The notes under the pieces: model-generated
The model's input: the letters and a program-made list of their open reading frames with translations, nothing else
Database searches by the model: none
What the model was told of the DNA's origin: nothing
Shown here: in pieces, positions 25,407-33,625 of the stretch
How the letters are laid out: each line of letters begins with the position of its first letter
Numbering within the stretch: the stretch's first letter is position 1
Made by a program: the position numbers and the translations under genes
From: Clostridiales bacterium
Lineage (GTDB): Bacteria > Bacillota > Clostridia > Christensenellales > Aristaeellaceae
Assembly: GCA_015056085.1 (NCBI GenBank)
Contig: SVHA01000011.1
Span: 1-56,039, forward strand
Direction of reading: 5' to 3'
Length of the DNA stretch: 56,039 nucleotides

Positions 25407-26282
25407 ATGACGCAGGAAAAGAACTTCCTGAAAAAAGTGGATAAGAGCGTGGTGATGGCCTATGTGCAGATCGTGATTGGCTGCGTCATCGGCGGTGCTG
25501 CGTATCCGCTGTTTCTGGTGCCGGGGCAGATCGCTCCCGGCGGACTGAGCGGCGTGGCGATGATCCTCAACCACCTGTTGGGAACGCCTGTGGGCCTGAT
25601 GAGCATCGTGCTCAACATCCCTCTGTTCCTGGTTGGATACAAGACGCTGGGCACCCGGTTTGTGCTCCGCACGCTGCTGGGCACGCTGCTGTTTTCCGTG
25701 TGCATTGACGCCCTCAAACTGCCGCCTGTCACGCAGGAACCGCTGCTCAACACCATTTTCGGCGGCGCGCTTCTGGGCGTGGGCCTGGGCATGATCATGC
25801 GCGGCGGCGCCACCACCGGCGGCACGGATATGATGGCCAGAATGCTCCATAAGCACGTAAAGTTTATCTCCGTGGGCATGGTGCTGCTGGCCATGGACGG
25901 TATCGTGGTGCTGGTGGCGGCCTTCACCTTCGGCATGACCGAGGGTCTCTATGCGCTGATCTGTATCTTTGTGTCCTCCAAGGTGCTGGACGTGGTGATG
26001 CTGGGTCTGAGCAACAACAAGGCGTGCTTTATCATTTCCGATGCCTGGGAGACAATCACCCAGCGCCTGCTGAGTGAGATGGAGCGAGGCGTGACCCAGC
26101 TCTCCGCCAAGGGCGCCTACTCCGGCAAGGAACGCCCGGTGGTTTTGTGCGTGCTGCCGCCCCAGGAGGTCTCCCGGATGAAGGAGATCGTCAGCCACGA
26201 GGACGAAAGGGCGTTCATCTTTATCTCCGACGCTCACGAAGCACTGGGCGAAGGTTTCTCTGCCCTGGGCGGCGAGAACTGA
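25407..26282 (+). CDS. YitT family membrane protein (DUF161/DUF2179)
   Basis: A 291-residue protein with five to six transmembrane helices in the first 200 residues. Family motifs are GQIAPGGLSGVAMIL and GLGMIMRGGATTGGTDMMA. A cytoplasmic DUF2179 domain follows (about 200-285, ITQRLLSEMERGVTQLSAKGAYSG). The function of the family is unknown; a transport role is likely from the topology. It begins 18 bases after the mazF-like gene and probably shares its transcript. Confidence 0.88.
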   Translation: MTQEKNFLKKVDKSVVMAYVQIVIGCVIGGAAYPLFLVPGQIAPGGLSGVAMILNHLLGTPVGLMSIVLNIPLFLVGYKTLGTRFVLRTLLGTLLFSVCIDALKLPPVTQEPLLNTIFGGALLGVGLGMIMRGGATTGGTDMMARMLHKHVKFISVGMVLLAMDGIVVLVAAFTFGMTEGLYALICIFVSSKVLDVVMLGLSNNKACFIISDAWETITQRLLSEMERGVTQLSAKGAYSGKERPVVLCVLPPQEVSRMKEIVSHEDERAFIFISDAHEALGEGFSALGGEN

Positions 26283-26358
26283 AAGTTGGAATGTTCGGCT
26301 TTTTCCGGAAGGCCATGAGGATTTTGGGACAAAAAGAAATATTTTTGCAGGATTTTTT

Positions 26359-26384
26359 CGCCCGGGACTTGAATGTTCCGGGCG
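26359..26384. promoter_or_regulatory. Inverted repeat centred on a -35 box (operator candidate)
   Basis: CGCCCGGGAC (26359-26368) and GTTCCGGGCG (26375-26384) form a near-perfect inverted repeat whose six-base centre is the -35 hexamer TTGAAT of the next promoter. No T-run follows on either strand, so it is not a terminator. Confidence 0.55.
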
Positions 26385-26397
26385 ATCATGCTATAAT
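26369..26397 (+). promoter_or_regulatory. Promoter of the BMP-family binding protein
   Basis: TTGAAT (26369-26374), a 17-base spacer and TATAAT (26392-26397). Confidence 0.85.
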
Positions 26398-26444
26398 CAG
26401 GATGCTACTGGTTCCCCAATGTACGTTAAAGGAGGAAAACCCCA

Positions 26445-27563
26445 ATGAAGAAGTTCCTTGCGATCCTTCTCTCCATGGTCATGGTGCTGAGCTGCGTTGC
26501 TTTCGCCGAGACCCCCACTGATGTGGCTGTTGATCCCGAGACCATCCCGGACAACATGACTGCCACCGACGGCGTCTATAAGGTCGCCTTCGTGACCGAC
26601 CTGGGCCAGCTGAAGGACAAGTCCTTCAACGAAGGCACCTGGAACGGCGTGAAGTCCTACGCTTACGCCAACGACCTGTCCTACAAGTACTATCAGCCCG
26701 CTAACGGCGATCAGGCCACTGACGACGACCGTTACGACGCCATGAAGGCCGCCTGCGACGCTGGCGCCGAAGTCGTGGTTTGCGCTGGCTTCGCTCAGGA
26801 AGTTGCTCTGACCAAGGCTGCTACCGAATATCCCAACGTGAACTTCGTGTTCATCGATGGTTGGCCTCTCGGCCTGTCCAACGTGGCCCCCATCGCCTTC
26901 TGCGAAGAGCAGTCCGGCTATCTGGCTGGCTACGCTGTGGTTAAGGACGGCTTCACCAAGCTGGGCTTCTCCGGCGGCGGCGGCGGCACCAACCCCGCTT
27001 GCAACCGTTACGGCTACGGCTTCGCCCAGGGCGCCAATGCTGCTGCTGCTGAAATGGGCGTTCAGGTTGAGCTGAAGTACACCTGGCAGTACGGCGCGAC
27101 CTTCTCTGCTTCTCCCGAACTGCAGTCCATGATGGCTGGCTGGTACGAGAACGGCACCGAGATCGTGTTCGCCTGCGGCGGCTCCATCTTCAACTCCATC
27201 ACTGCTGCTGCTTCCGCCAACGATGCCTATGTGGTCGGCGTTGACGTGGACCAGTCCTTCCAGTCTGACACCGTCGTGACCTCCGCCCTGAAGGGCCTGG
27301 TCGCTGCTACTGAGTGGGCCATCGGCAAGCACTTCGCTGGCGAATGGGCCACCATCGGCAACGTGCCCACCTCTCTGGGCGCCACCGACGACGCTGTGGG
27401 CCTGCCCACCGCTACCTGGGGTCTGGAGACCTGGACCGTGGCTGAGTACGAGACCCTGATGCAGTCCATCAAGGACGGCACCCTGGTCATCGACAACACC
27501 AACAAGCAGGGCGACGAAATCAAGACGGTTGAATTCTCCAACCTGACTGTGATCTACGAATAA
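26445..27563 (+). CDS. BMP/PnrA-family ABC transporter substrate-binding protein
   Basis: Extracellular nucleoside-binding component of an ABC importer. 372 residues. The N-terminus MKKFLAILLSMVMVLSCVAF is a signal peptide. Cys17 could be lipidated, but the lipobox (VLSC) is imperfect, so signal peptidase I cleavage after AFA is possible. The mature protein has the family pattern KVAFVTDLGQLKDKSFNEGTW (about 46-66), VNFVFIDG and GVDVDQS. Related proteins bind purine nucleosides. Codon use is strongly biased, which fits high expression. A terminator separates it from the ATPase gene, so most transcripts probably stop here. Confidence 0.92.
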   Translation: MKKFLAILLSMVMVLSCVAFAETPTDVAVDPETIPDNMTATDGVYKVAFVTDLGQLKDKSFNEGTWNGVKSYAYANDLSYKYYQPANGDQATDDDRYDAMKAACDAGAEVVVCAGFAQEVALTKAATEYPNVNFVFIDGWPLGLSNVAPIAFCEEQSGYLAGYAVVKDGFTKLGFSGGGGGTNPACNRYGYGFAQGANAAAAEMGVQVELKYTWQYGATFSASPELQSMMAGWYENGTEIVFACGGSIFNSITAAASANDAYVVGVDVDQSFQSDTVVTSALKGLVAATEWAIGKHFAGEWATIGNVPTSLGATDDAVGLPTATWGLETWTVAEYETLMQSIKDGTLVIDNTNKQGDEIKTVEFSNLTVIYE

Positions 27564-27576
27564 TCCTTGCACCCAC

Positions 27577-27608
27577 AAGGGGGAACCGGAAACGGTTCCC
27601 CTTTTTTT
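27577..27608 (+). terminator. Terminator after the binding-protein gene
   Basis: GGGGAACC pairs with GGTTCCCC around 6 nt, followed by seven T. Partial readthrough would give the usual excess of binding protein over permease. Confidence 0.9.
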
Positions 27609-27710
27609 GCGCCCTTTTTGCCTGAAAAATGCAGAGAATTTCCGTGCCTTATGCGGAAAAAATTCCCATGGTTTTCTTCATGTTCTTTTTATCTTCTTTC
27701 TTGCCAGGTA

Positions 27711-27739
27711 TTGCATTTTTTTGCGGGGAAAGGTATAAT
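27711..27739 (+). promoter_or_regulatory. Second promoter, before the ATPase gene
   Basis: TTGCAT (27711-27716), a 17-base spacer and a perfect TATAAT (27734-27739). Confidence 0.8.
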
Positions 27740-27775
27740 GTTACATATTGAATATACCGAAAGGGAGGTGGAAGC

Positions 27776-29320
27776 ATGGATTACAGCCCTGAATACGTGA
27801 TCGAGATGCTCCACATCACCAAGGAGTTCCCGGGAATCAAAGCAAATGATGATATCACCCTGCAGTTGCGCCGCGGTGAGATCCACGCCCTGCTGGGTGA
27901 AAACGGCGCCGGCAAGTCCACGCTGATGAGCGTGCTGTTTGGCCTGTATCAGCCGGAACAGGGCACCATCCGCAAGGACGGCAAGGAAGTGAAAATCACC
28001 AGCCCCAATGACGCCACCGCCCTGCACATCGGCATGGTGCATCAGCACTTCAAGCTTATTGATGTGTTTACCGTGCTGGATAATATCATCCTGGGCGCAG
28101 AGGACACCAAGCTGGGCTTCCTGTCCAAGAAAAAGGCCCGCAAGAAGGTGTCGGAACTGTCCGAGCGCTACGGCCTGAAAGTGGACCTGGACGCCAAGAT
28201 CGAGGATATCACCGTGGGTATGCAGCAGCGTGTGGAAATCCTCAAGATGCTCTATCGTGACAACGAAGTGCTGATCTTTGACGAGCCCACCGCCGTGCTG
28301 ACGCCTCAGGAAATCGAAGAGCTGATGAAGATCATGAAGGGACTGGCGGCCGAAGGCAAGTCCATCCTGTTCATCACCCATAAGCTCAATGAGATCATGG
28401 CGGTTGCTGACCGCTGCACGGTGCTGCGCAAGGGCCAGTGCATCGGCACGGTCAACACCTGCGAGACCAACCAGCAGGAACTCAGCCGCATGATGGTCGG
28501 CCGCGACGTGCAGCTGGTGGTGGAAAAGGAACCTGCCCAGCCCGGCGAAACGGTGCTGAAGGTGGAAAACCTCAGCGTGTATAACAAGGCCTTCCGCAAG
28601 GAAGCCGTCAAGGATGTTTCCTTCAGCGTTCGCAGCGGCGAGATCGTCTGCATTGCCGGCATTGACGGCAACGGTCAGACGGAACTGATTCATGCCATCA
28701 CCGGCCTGGAAAAGGTCTCCGGCGGCAAGGTGAGCATCAAGGGCACGGACGTCACCTCCGCCCCCGTGCGCAAGCGCAGCGCTGCCGGCATGAGCCATAT
28801 CCCGGAAGACCGCCACAAGCACGGCCTGATCCTGGACAACACCCTGGAGCAGAACATGGTGCTGCAGCGGTATTATGAGCCCCGGTTCCAGAAGGCAGGC
28901 TTCATCCGCTTTGATGCGGTCAGGGCCTATGCCGAGAGCCTGATTGAACAGTATGACGTGCGCAGCGGTCAGGGCCCTGTGACGGTGACCCGCTCCATGT
29001 CCGGCGGCAACCAGCAGAAGGCCATCATCGCCCGCGAGCTGGACCGCAACCTGCCTCTGGTGGTGGCTGTGCAGCCCACCCGCGGCCTGGACGTGGGCGC
29101 CATTGAGTACATCCATGGTCAGCTGGTGGCCCAGCGTGACGCCGGCAAGGCGGTGCTGCTGGTCTCCCTGGAACTGGACGAAGTGATGAATCTGTCCGAC
29201 CGCATCCTGGTGATGTTCGAGGGCGAAATCGTGGGCGAACTTGATCCCAAGAACACCACGGTGGCAGAACTGGGTCTGTACATGGCAGGCGCCAAGCAGC
29301 AGAAGGAGGTTCAGGCATGA
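27776..29320 (+). CDS. Nucleoside ABC transporter, double ATP-binding subunit
   Basis: A 514-residue cytoplasmic ATPase with two fused ABC domains, as in the sugar and nucleoside (YufO/NupA) importers. Domain 1 (about 8-245) has Walker A GENGAGKS and Walker [13 protein letters not shown]. Its signature is relaxed ([10 protein letters not shown]). Domain 2 (about 265-505) has the degenerate P-loop [10 protein letters not shown] and the clear signature MSGGNQQK. The asymmetry is normal for the family. It overlaps the next permease by four bases (ATGA). Confidence 0.94.
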   Translation: MDYSPEYVIEMLHITKEFPGIKANDDITLQLRRGEIHALLGENGAGKSTLMSVLFGLYQPEQGTIRKDGKEVKITSPNDATALHIGMVHQHFKLIDVFTVLDNIILGAEDTKLGFLSKKKARKKVSELSERYGLKVDLDAKIEDITVGMQQRVEILKMLYRDNEVLIFDEPTAVLTPQEIEELMKIMKGLAAEGKSILFITHKLNEIMAVADRCTVLRKGQCIGTVNTCETNQQELSRMMVGRDVQLVVEKEPAQPGETVLKVENLSVYNKAFRKEAVKDVSFSVRSGEIVCIAGIDGNGQTELIHAITGLEKVSGGKVSIKGTDVTSAPVRKRSAAGMSHIPEDRHKHGLILDNTLEQNMVLQRYYEPRFQKAGFIRFDAVRAYAESLIEQYDVRSGQGPVTVTRSMSGGNQQKAIIARELDRNLPLVVAVQPTRGLDVGAIEYIHGQLVAQRDAGKAVLLVSLELDEVMNLSDRILVMFEGEIVGELDPKNTTVAELGLYMAGAKQQKEVQA

Positions 29321-30564
29321 AAAAGTTCCTTCAAAGCGACGGAATGAGGACCGTGCTGGCGTCCCTTCTGTCGATTCTGATCGGTATGCTGGCCGGCGGC
29401 GTCGTCATCTTTGCGGTGGGCGTCTCCACCCCCAGCCTGGGCATCAACACTGTGTGGGATGGCATCCGACTGGTGGTGGGCGGCCTGTTTGTCACCGGCC
29501 GTGACGCCACCGGCGCCCTGACCTTCGGCTTCAATCCCCAGATGATGGGCAATATGCTCTTCCGTGCAACTCCCCTGATTCTCACGGGTCTGTCCGTGGC
29601 ACTGGCGTACAAGACGGGTCTGTTCAACATCGGCGCGCCCGGTCAGTATCTGGCGGGCACGGCGGCCACGCTGTTCATTGCCCTGTCTCTGGGTACCGGC
29701 TGCGTGAAGACCGAGGGTCTTGTGGAACCCTTCCTGGGCAATGCCAACAACTTCATCGCCGGTCAGGTAGGTATGTTCCCGCCGTGGCTGGTGTGGACGC
29801 TGGCGCTCATCGGCGGCATGATTGCCGGTGCGCTCTGGGGCGCGATCCCCGGCCTGTTCAAGGCGCTGCTGAATGTTAATGAGGTTCTGGCGTGCATCAT
29901 GACCAACTGGATCGCCGCCAACCTGGTCACCTGGGTGTTTGACATCTCCAACCTCAAAAATCTGGTGGAAAACACCAAGATCGGCTATGTGTACAAGACC
30001 AGCTTCAACGGCGTGGCAACCTCCAAGATGGGCCTTGACCAGGTGTTCCCCGGCTCCCAGGTCAATGGCGGCATTCTGATTGCCATTTTGCTGGCGGTGG
30101 TGGTGTACATCATCATGAACAAGACCACCTTCGGCTTTGAACTAAAGGCCTGCGGCTCTAACCGCTTTGCCGCCCGCTATGCCGGCATCAAGGATAAGCG
30201 CAGCATCGTGGTTTCGATGGCGCTGGCTGGCGCGCTGGCTGGCGCTGCCGGTTCCCTGTACTTCCTCTCCGGCAACACGGAATTCTTCTGGAGCACGTAT
30301 CAGTCCCTGCCGGCGGTGGGCTTCAACGGCATCCCCGTGGCCCTGCTGGCTGGCAGCAATCCCATCGGCGTGGTGTTTGCGGGTATGTTCATGTCCATGC
30401 TGGATATCTGCGGATTGCAGCTGACCAACCTGACTGGTTATAACGAGTTCATCACCGACGTGATCATCGCCGTGATCGTGTATCTGGCGGCGTTCTCTCT
30501 GGTGATCAAGATGGTGCTGGCCCGCCTGGGCAAGAAGCGCAGCGGAAAGGAGACGGTGAAGTAA
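29317..30564 (+). CDS. Nucleoside ABC transporter permease 1
   Basis: A 415-residue permease of the BPD_transp_2 (branched-chain amino acid/sugar/nucleoside) type with about ten helices. Recognisable segments are KTGLFNIGAPGQYLAGT, VNEVLACIMTNWIA and FELKACGSNRFAARYAGI, the coupling region contacting the ATPase. It starts inside the ATPase stop codon and ends one base into the next permease, so all three are translated in a coupled way. Confidence 0.92.
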   Translation: MKKFLQSDGMRTVLASLLSILIGMLAGGVVIFAVGVSTPSLGINTVWDGIRLVVGGLFVTGRDATGALTFGFNPQMMGNMLFRATPLILTGLSVALAYKTGLFNIGAPGQYLAGTAATLFIALSLGTGCVKTEGLVEPFLGNANNFIAGQVGMFPPWLVWTLALIGGMIAGALWGAIPGLFKALLNVNEVLACIMTNWIAANLVTWVFDISNLKNLVENTKIGYVYKTSFNGVATSKMGLDQVFPGSQVNGGILIAILLAVVVYIIMNKTTFGFELKACGSNRFAARYAGIKDKRSIVVSMALAGALAGAAGSLYFLSGNTEFFWSTYQSLPAVGFNGIPVALLAGSNPIGVVFAGMFMSMLDICGLQLTNLTGYNEFITDVIIAVIVYLAAFSLVIKMVLARLGKKRSGKETVK

Positions 30565-31649
30565 TGGATTGGCTGATGCAAGCAATCAACGAAGGTACGA
30601 TTCCCTTCCTCATCCGTCAGACGCTGCTGTATGCCGTGCCGCTGATGATCGTGGCACTGGCAGGCGTGTTCTCCGAGCGCAGCGGTATCATCAACCTGGC
30701 GCTGGAAGGCATCATGATTTTCGGCGCATTCATCGGCGTGCTGTTTGTGCGTCTGGTGCAGCAGTGGGGCTGGTTTGAGGCCGCCAATCAGGCAAAGGAC
30801 TGGATGACCATGCAGGGCTTTGCTGTGCTGACCATGGCGGTATCGGCACTGCTGGGTGCAGTGTTTGCGATGCTGCTGGCCTTTGCGGCCATCAACCTGC
30901 GGGCTGACCAGACCATCGGCGGCACGGCCCTGAACCTGCTGGCTCCGGCACTGGTGCTGTTCCTGGTGCGCATTCTGGTCAACCAGAACGTGCTGCAGAT
31001 GGACCACGGCGATTCTGCTGGCTGGTTCATGCTCAAGGAAAGCTTCTTCGGCTTCGGCGTGGGCCGCGGCGCCAACAAGACGCCCTCCATGGGCTTCTTC
31101 GGACAGGTGTTTGTCAACAAGGTCTATCCTGTGACCTATGTGTGCATCATCCTGTTCATTATCCTCGCGATTCTGCTGTACAAGACCAAGTTTGGCCTGC
31201 GGCTGCGTGCCTGCGGTGAAAACCCGCAAGCTGCGGACTCCCTGGGCATCAACGTGTTCAAGATGCGCTATGCGGGCGTGGGCATCTCCGGCGCCCTGGC
31301 GGGCATGGGCGGCTTTGTGTACGCCATGACCACCGCCAACTGCACCTCCAGCGGCGAAGTCGCCGGCTTCGGCTTCCTGGCCCTGGCCGTGATGATCTTC
31401 GGCAACTGGAAGCCCGGCAACATCGCTGTGTCTGCACTGCTGTTCGGCTTGTTCAAGTGCATTGCCGCTTCCTACGGCTCGCTGGACATCAACGGCGACG
31501 GCATCTATGCCCTGAAGGAACTGGGCGTGAGCGCTCATCTGTATCGCCTCATGCCGTACCTCATCACCCTGCTGGTGCTGGCGTTCACCTCCAAGAGCAG
31601 CCGTGCACCTAAGGCGGAGGGTATTCCCTACGACAAGGGCGCCAGGTGA
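30564..31649 (+). CDS. Nucleoside ABC transporter permease 2
   Basis: A 361-residue partner permease of the same family: SERSGIINLALEGIMIFGAF at the start, DQTIGGTALNLLAPAL, and the coupling segment GLRLRACGENPQAADSLGI. Its start codon shares one base with the preceding stop codon. The stop codon abuts the tandem repeat element that begins at 31649. Confidence 0.92.
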   Translation: MDWLMQAINEGTIPFLIRQTLLYAVPLMIVALAGVFSERSGIINLALEGIMIFGAFIGVLFVRLVQQWGWFEAANQAKDWMTMQGFAVLTMAVSALLGAVFAMLLAFAAINLRADQTIGGTALNLLAPALVLFLVRILVNQNVLQMDHGDSAGWFMLKESFFGFGVGRGANKTPSMGFFGQVFVNKVYPVTYVCIILFIILAILLYKTKFGLRLRACGENPQAADSLGINVFKMRYAGVGISGALAGMGGFVYAMTTANCTSSGEVAGFGFLALAVMIFGNWKPGNIAVSALLFGLFKCIAASYGSLDINGDGIYALKELGVSAHLYRLMPYLITLLVLAFTSKSSRAPKAEGIPYDKGAR

Positions 31650-31806
31650 GGCCTTCAAAAACGGCCGCAACCACAAAAAATCCTGTCTCCGACAGGATTT
31701 TTTGTTTGCAGCGTTGACAGCGGCGGCGAATTCGGTCAATTACGCCCATGTAAACTCCCTCATTCGCCGCCTTGTCGCCTTGCCTTGTGGCCCTTTTTGA
31801 AGGCCT
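31649..31806. repeat. Tandem 158-bp element, copy 1
   Basis: The ends are inverted repeats of 18 bases with one mismatch (31649-31666 and 31789-31806, AGGCCTTCAAAAA type). Inside lie a symmetric terminator, AAAAAATCCTGTC / GACAGGATTTTTT (31675-31703), and a second long-range stem, GGCGGCGAAT with ATTCGCCGCC (31722-31731 and 31762-31771), around a ~30-nt loop. The bidirectional terminator can end the nucleoside-transporter transcript. Confidence 0.85.
31675..31703 (+). terminator. Terminator of the nucleoside transporter operon, within repeat copy 1
   Basis: TCCTGTC pairs with GACAGGA around three bases, with A-run before and T-run after, so it is symmetrical. An identical one sits in copy 2 at about 31841-31870. 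Confidence 0.88.
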
Positions 31807-31814
31807 CCCGGCAG

Positions 31815-31973
31815 CGGCCTTCAAAACCGGCCGCAACCACAAAAAATCCTGTCTCCGACAGGATTTTTTTGTTTGCTGCGTTGACTGTGGCAGCGAATTC
31901 GGTCATTTACGCCCATGTAAACTCCCTCATTCGCTGCCTTGTCGCCTTGCCTTGCAGCCCTTTTTGAAAGCCT
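31815..31973. repeat. Tandem 158-bp element, copy 2
   Basis: Near-identical second copy in the same orientation, eight bases after copy 1. The terminator is unchanged. The long-range stem differs by a compensating pair: GGCAGCGAAT now pairs with ATTCGCTGCC. The terminal repeats are weaker (CGGCCTTCAAAA with TTTTTGAAAGCC). Confidence 0.85.
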
Positions 31974-32093
31974 ACAAATCAGCCTTGTTTATCCCCCAAA
32001 ATCACGGCATGAAGTTTCTGTCCGCAGGTCGACCACAAGGGACAAAGGACCAAAACGATTATTGGAAAAGCCGGGGAAATGTTCGTTAATCTA

Positions 32094-32122
32094 TTGACAC
32101 AAAAGGGGCGATACGATAAAAT
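32094..32122 (+). promoter_or_regulatory. Promoter of the purine operon
   Basis: Consensus TTGACA (32094-32099), a 17-base spacer and TAAAAT (32117-32122). The ~240-base leader before purE contains a small gene and a terminator. Confidence 0.88.
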
Positions 32123-32186
32123 AAGGGTGTATGATGGGGTAAGGGGCGAATGTTTCCTTACGAGGTGTGAAGGAGGAAAAGACACG

Positions 32187-32273
32187 ATGAAACAGTGTTT
32201 CCGTCACGGTTTGACTCAGTCCTGGCCTCTTTCTACCCATCGGCATAACAAACGGCCAAAGAGCGCAGCATGA
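32187..32273 (+). CDS. Candidate leader peptide of the purine operon (28 residues)
   Basis: A 28-codon frame with a strong ribosome binding site (AAGGAGG, 10 bases before ATG). It starts MKQCFRHGLTQSWPLST and ends HRHNKRPKSAA. It is rich in His, Arg and Lys and uses codons (CGG, CAT, TTG, TCT) that are uncommon in neighbouring genes. Its stop codon (32271-32273) lies in the loop of the intrinsic terminator, five bases past the left arm. A ribosome at the stop codon would cover that arm and prevent termination. No other role is apparent and I know of no named homologue. Confidence 0.6.
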   Translation: MKQCFRHGLTQSWPLSTHRHNKRPKSAA

Positions 32274-32298
32274 GTGTATCCTGCAGCGCTCTTTTCTT
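32258..32298 (+). terminator. Attenuator-type terminator in the purE leader
   Basis: AAAGAGCGC (32258-32266) pairs with GCGCTCTTT (32286-32294), followed by TCTT. It lies between promoter and purE, with no full-length gene to terminate, so its likely role is attenuation. Confidence 0.75.
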
Positions 32299-32361
32299 GT
32301 GAAAAAAGACTTGTCGAGGCAGAAGATCATCTGCCGGATGAACGAAACGGAGGATATCAAC

Positions 32362-32847
32362 ATGAAAAAGGTCGCAGTGATTATGGGCAGCGATTCCGAC
32401 CTGCCGGTGCTCAAGGGCGCTTTTGAACAGCTCAAGAAGCTGGAGATTCCCTTTGAAGCCCACGTGTATTCCGCCCACCGCACCCCGGTGGAAGCGGCGA
32501 AGTTTGCTTCTTCCGCCAGGGAGAACGGCTTCGGCGTGCTGATTGCTGCTGCGGGCAAGGCGGCCCATCTGGCGGGCGCGCTGGCGGCCCAGACCACCCT
32601 GCCGGTGATCGGCATCCCGGTGAAGTCTTCCACGCTGGATGGCCTGGACGCCCTGCTGTCCACGGTGCAGATGCCTTCCGGTATGCCCGTGGCCACCGTG
32701 GCCATTGACGGCGCTGCCAATGCGGCGCTGCTGGCGGCCCAGATTCTGGCGGTGGAAGACGCTGATCTGGCCGACAAGCTGCTGGCCATGCGCAAGGCCC
32801 AGCACGACGCCGTGATCGCCAAGGATGCGGCGCTGAAGATTGACTGA
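32362..32847 (+). CDS. purE: N5-carboxyaminoimidazole ribonucleotide mutase (PurE class I)
   Basis: A 161-residue enzyme moving the carboxylate of N5-CAIR to give CAIR. The N-terminal MGSDSDLPVLKG (residues 8-19) and YSAHRTP (about 38-44) hold the active site. Class I enzymes normally use N5-CAIR made by PurK. No purK is in this operon, so either it lies elsewhere or CAIR forms from bicarbonate without it. The start follows GGAGG. First structural gene of the operon. Confidence 0.96.
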   Translation: MKKVAVIMGSDSDLPVLKGAFEQLKKLEIPFEAHVYSAHRTPVEAAKFASSARENGFGVLIAAAGKAAHLAGALAAQTTLPVIGIPVKSSTLDGLDALLSTVQMPSGMPVATVAIDGAANAALLAAQILAVEDADLADKLLAMRKAQHDAVIAKDAALKID

Positions 32848-32886
32848 TCCTGAAAAGGTCCGCCAGCGGACAAGGAGGGAAAGACT

Positions 32887-33603
32887 TTGAAACGCCTGGA
32901 ACTGATCAGTGAGGGCAAATCCAAACGAATTTATGCAACCGATGATCCCCGGCTGGTGATTGAATCCTACAAGGATGAGACCACGGCTTTCAACGGCCTG
33001 AAAAGGGGCAACATCTCCGGCAAGGGCGTCATCAACAACCGCATTTCCAATCATCTGATGACGATGCTGGAGAAAAACGGCATCCCCACCCACTTTGTGG
33101 AGGAACTGGGCGAAAGGGAAACGCTGGTGAGGCGTGTGACGCCCATTCCGCTGCGGGTGGTGGTCAGGAATATCACCGCCGGCTCCATGGCCAAGCGTCT
33201 GGGCCTGCCCGAGGGGCAGAAACTGCGCCGTGCGGTGGTGGAGATCGACTTCAAGGACGAGATGCTGGAGCATCCCATGGTGAACGAGGATTATATTTAT
33301 GCCATGGGCTGGGCCAGTGAGGAACAGGTGAAGCTGATCAAGCAGTACTCCCGGCGCATCAACGAGCTGCTGTGCACTGTGATGCGGCAGGCGGAGATCG
33401 AAGTGATCGACTGCAAGCTGGAGTTCGGCGTGACGGTGGACGGCACGCTGGTGCTGGCGGATGAAATCTCCCCCGATACCTGCCGCCTGTGGGACGCCAG
33501 CACCCATGAAAAACTGGGTATTGACCGCTTCCGGCGCAATCTGGGCGACGTGGAGCAGGCGTATCAGGAAGTGTGGAGCCGCCTGATGGGCGAGCGGGCC
33601 TGA
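32887..33603 (+). CDS. purC: SAICAR synthetase
   Basis: Joins aspartate to CAIR with ATP. 238 residues. Typical blocks are LISEGKSKRIYAT at the start, NRISNHLMTMLEKNGIPTHF, VRNITAGSMAKR (about 95-106) and LADEISPDTCRLWD (about 194-207). It begins with TTG, preceded by AAGGAGGG; no in-frame ATG fits the family N-terminus. It lies 39 bases after purE. Confidence 0.96.
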   Translation: MKRLELISEGKSKRIYATDDPRLVIESYKDETTAFNGLKRGNISGKGVINNRISNHLMTMLEKNGIPTHFVEELGERETLVRRVTPIPLRVVVRNITAGSMAKRLGLPEGQKLRRAVVEIDFKDEMLEHPMVNEDYIYAMGWASEEQVKLIKQYSRRINELLCTVMRQAEIEVIDCKLEFGVTVDGTLVLADEISPDTCRLWDASTHEKLGIDRFRRNLGDVEQAYQEVWSRLMGERA

Positions 33604-33625
33604 TGGACAAGACAGGAGAATGATT

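Noticed and set aside
26397-27578. Minus-strand frame opposite the BMP-family gene
   Set aside because: Antisense artefact of strong codon bias; the plus-strand gene has a promoter, signal peptide and terminator.
32123-32361. Guanine/adenine riboswitch in the purE leader
   Set aside because: No three-way junction core with TATA..TCTACC and the paired loop motifs is visible.
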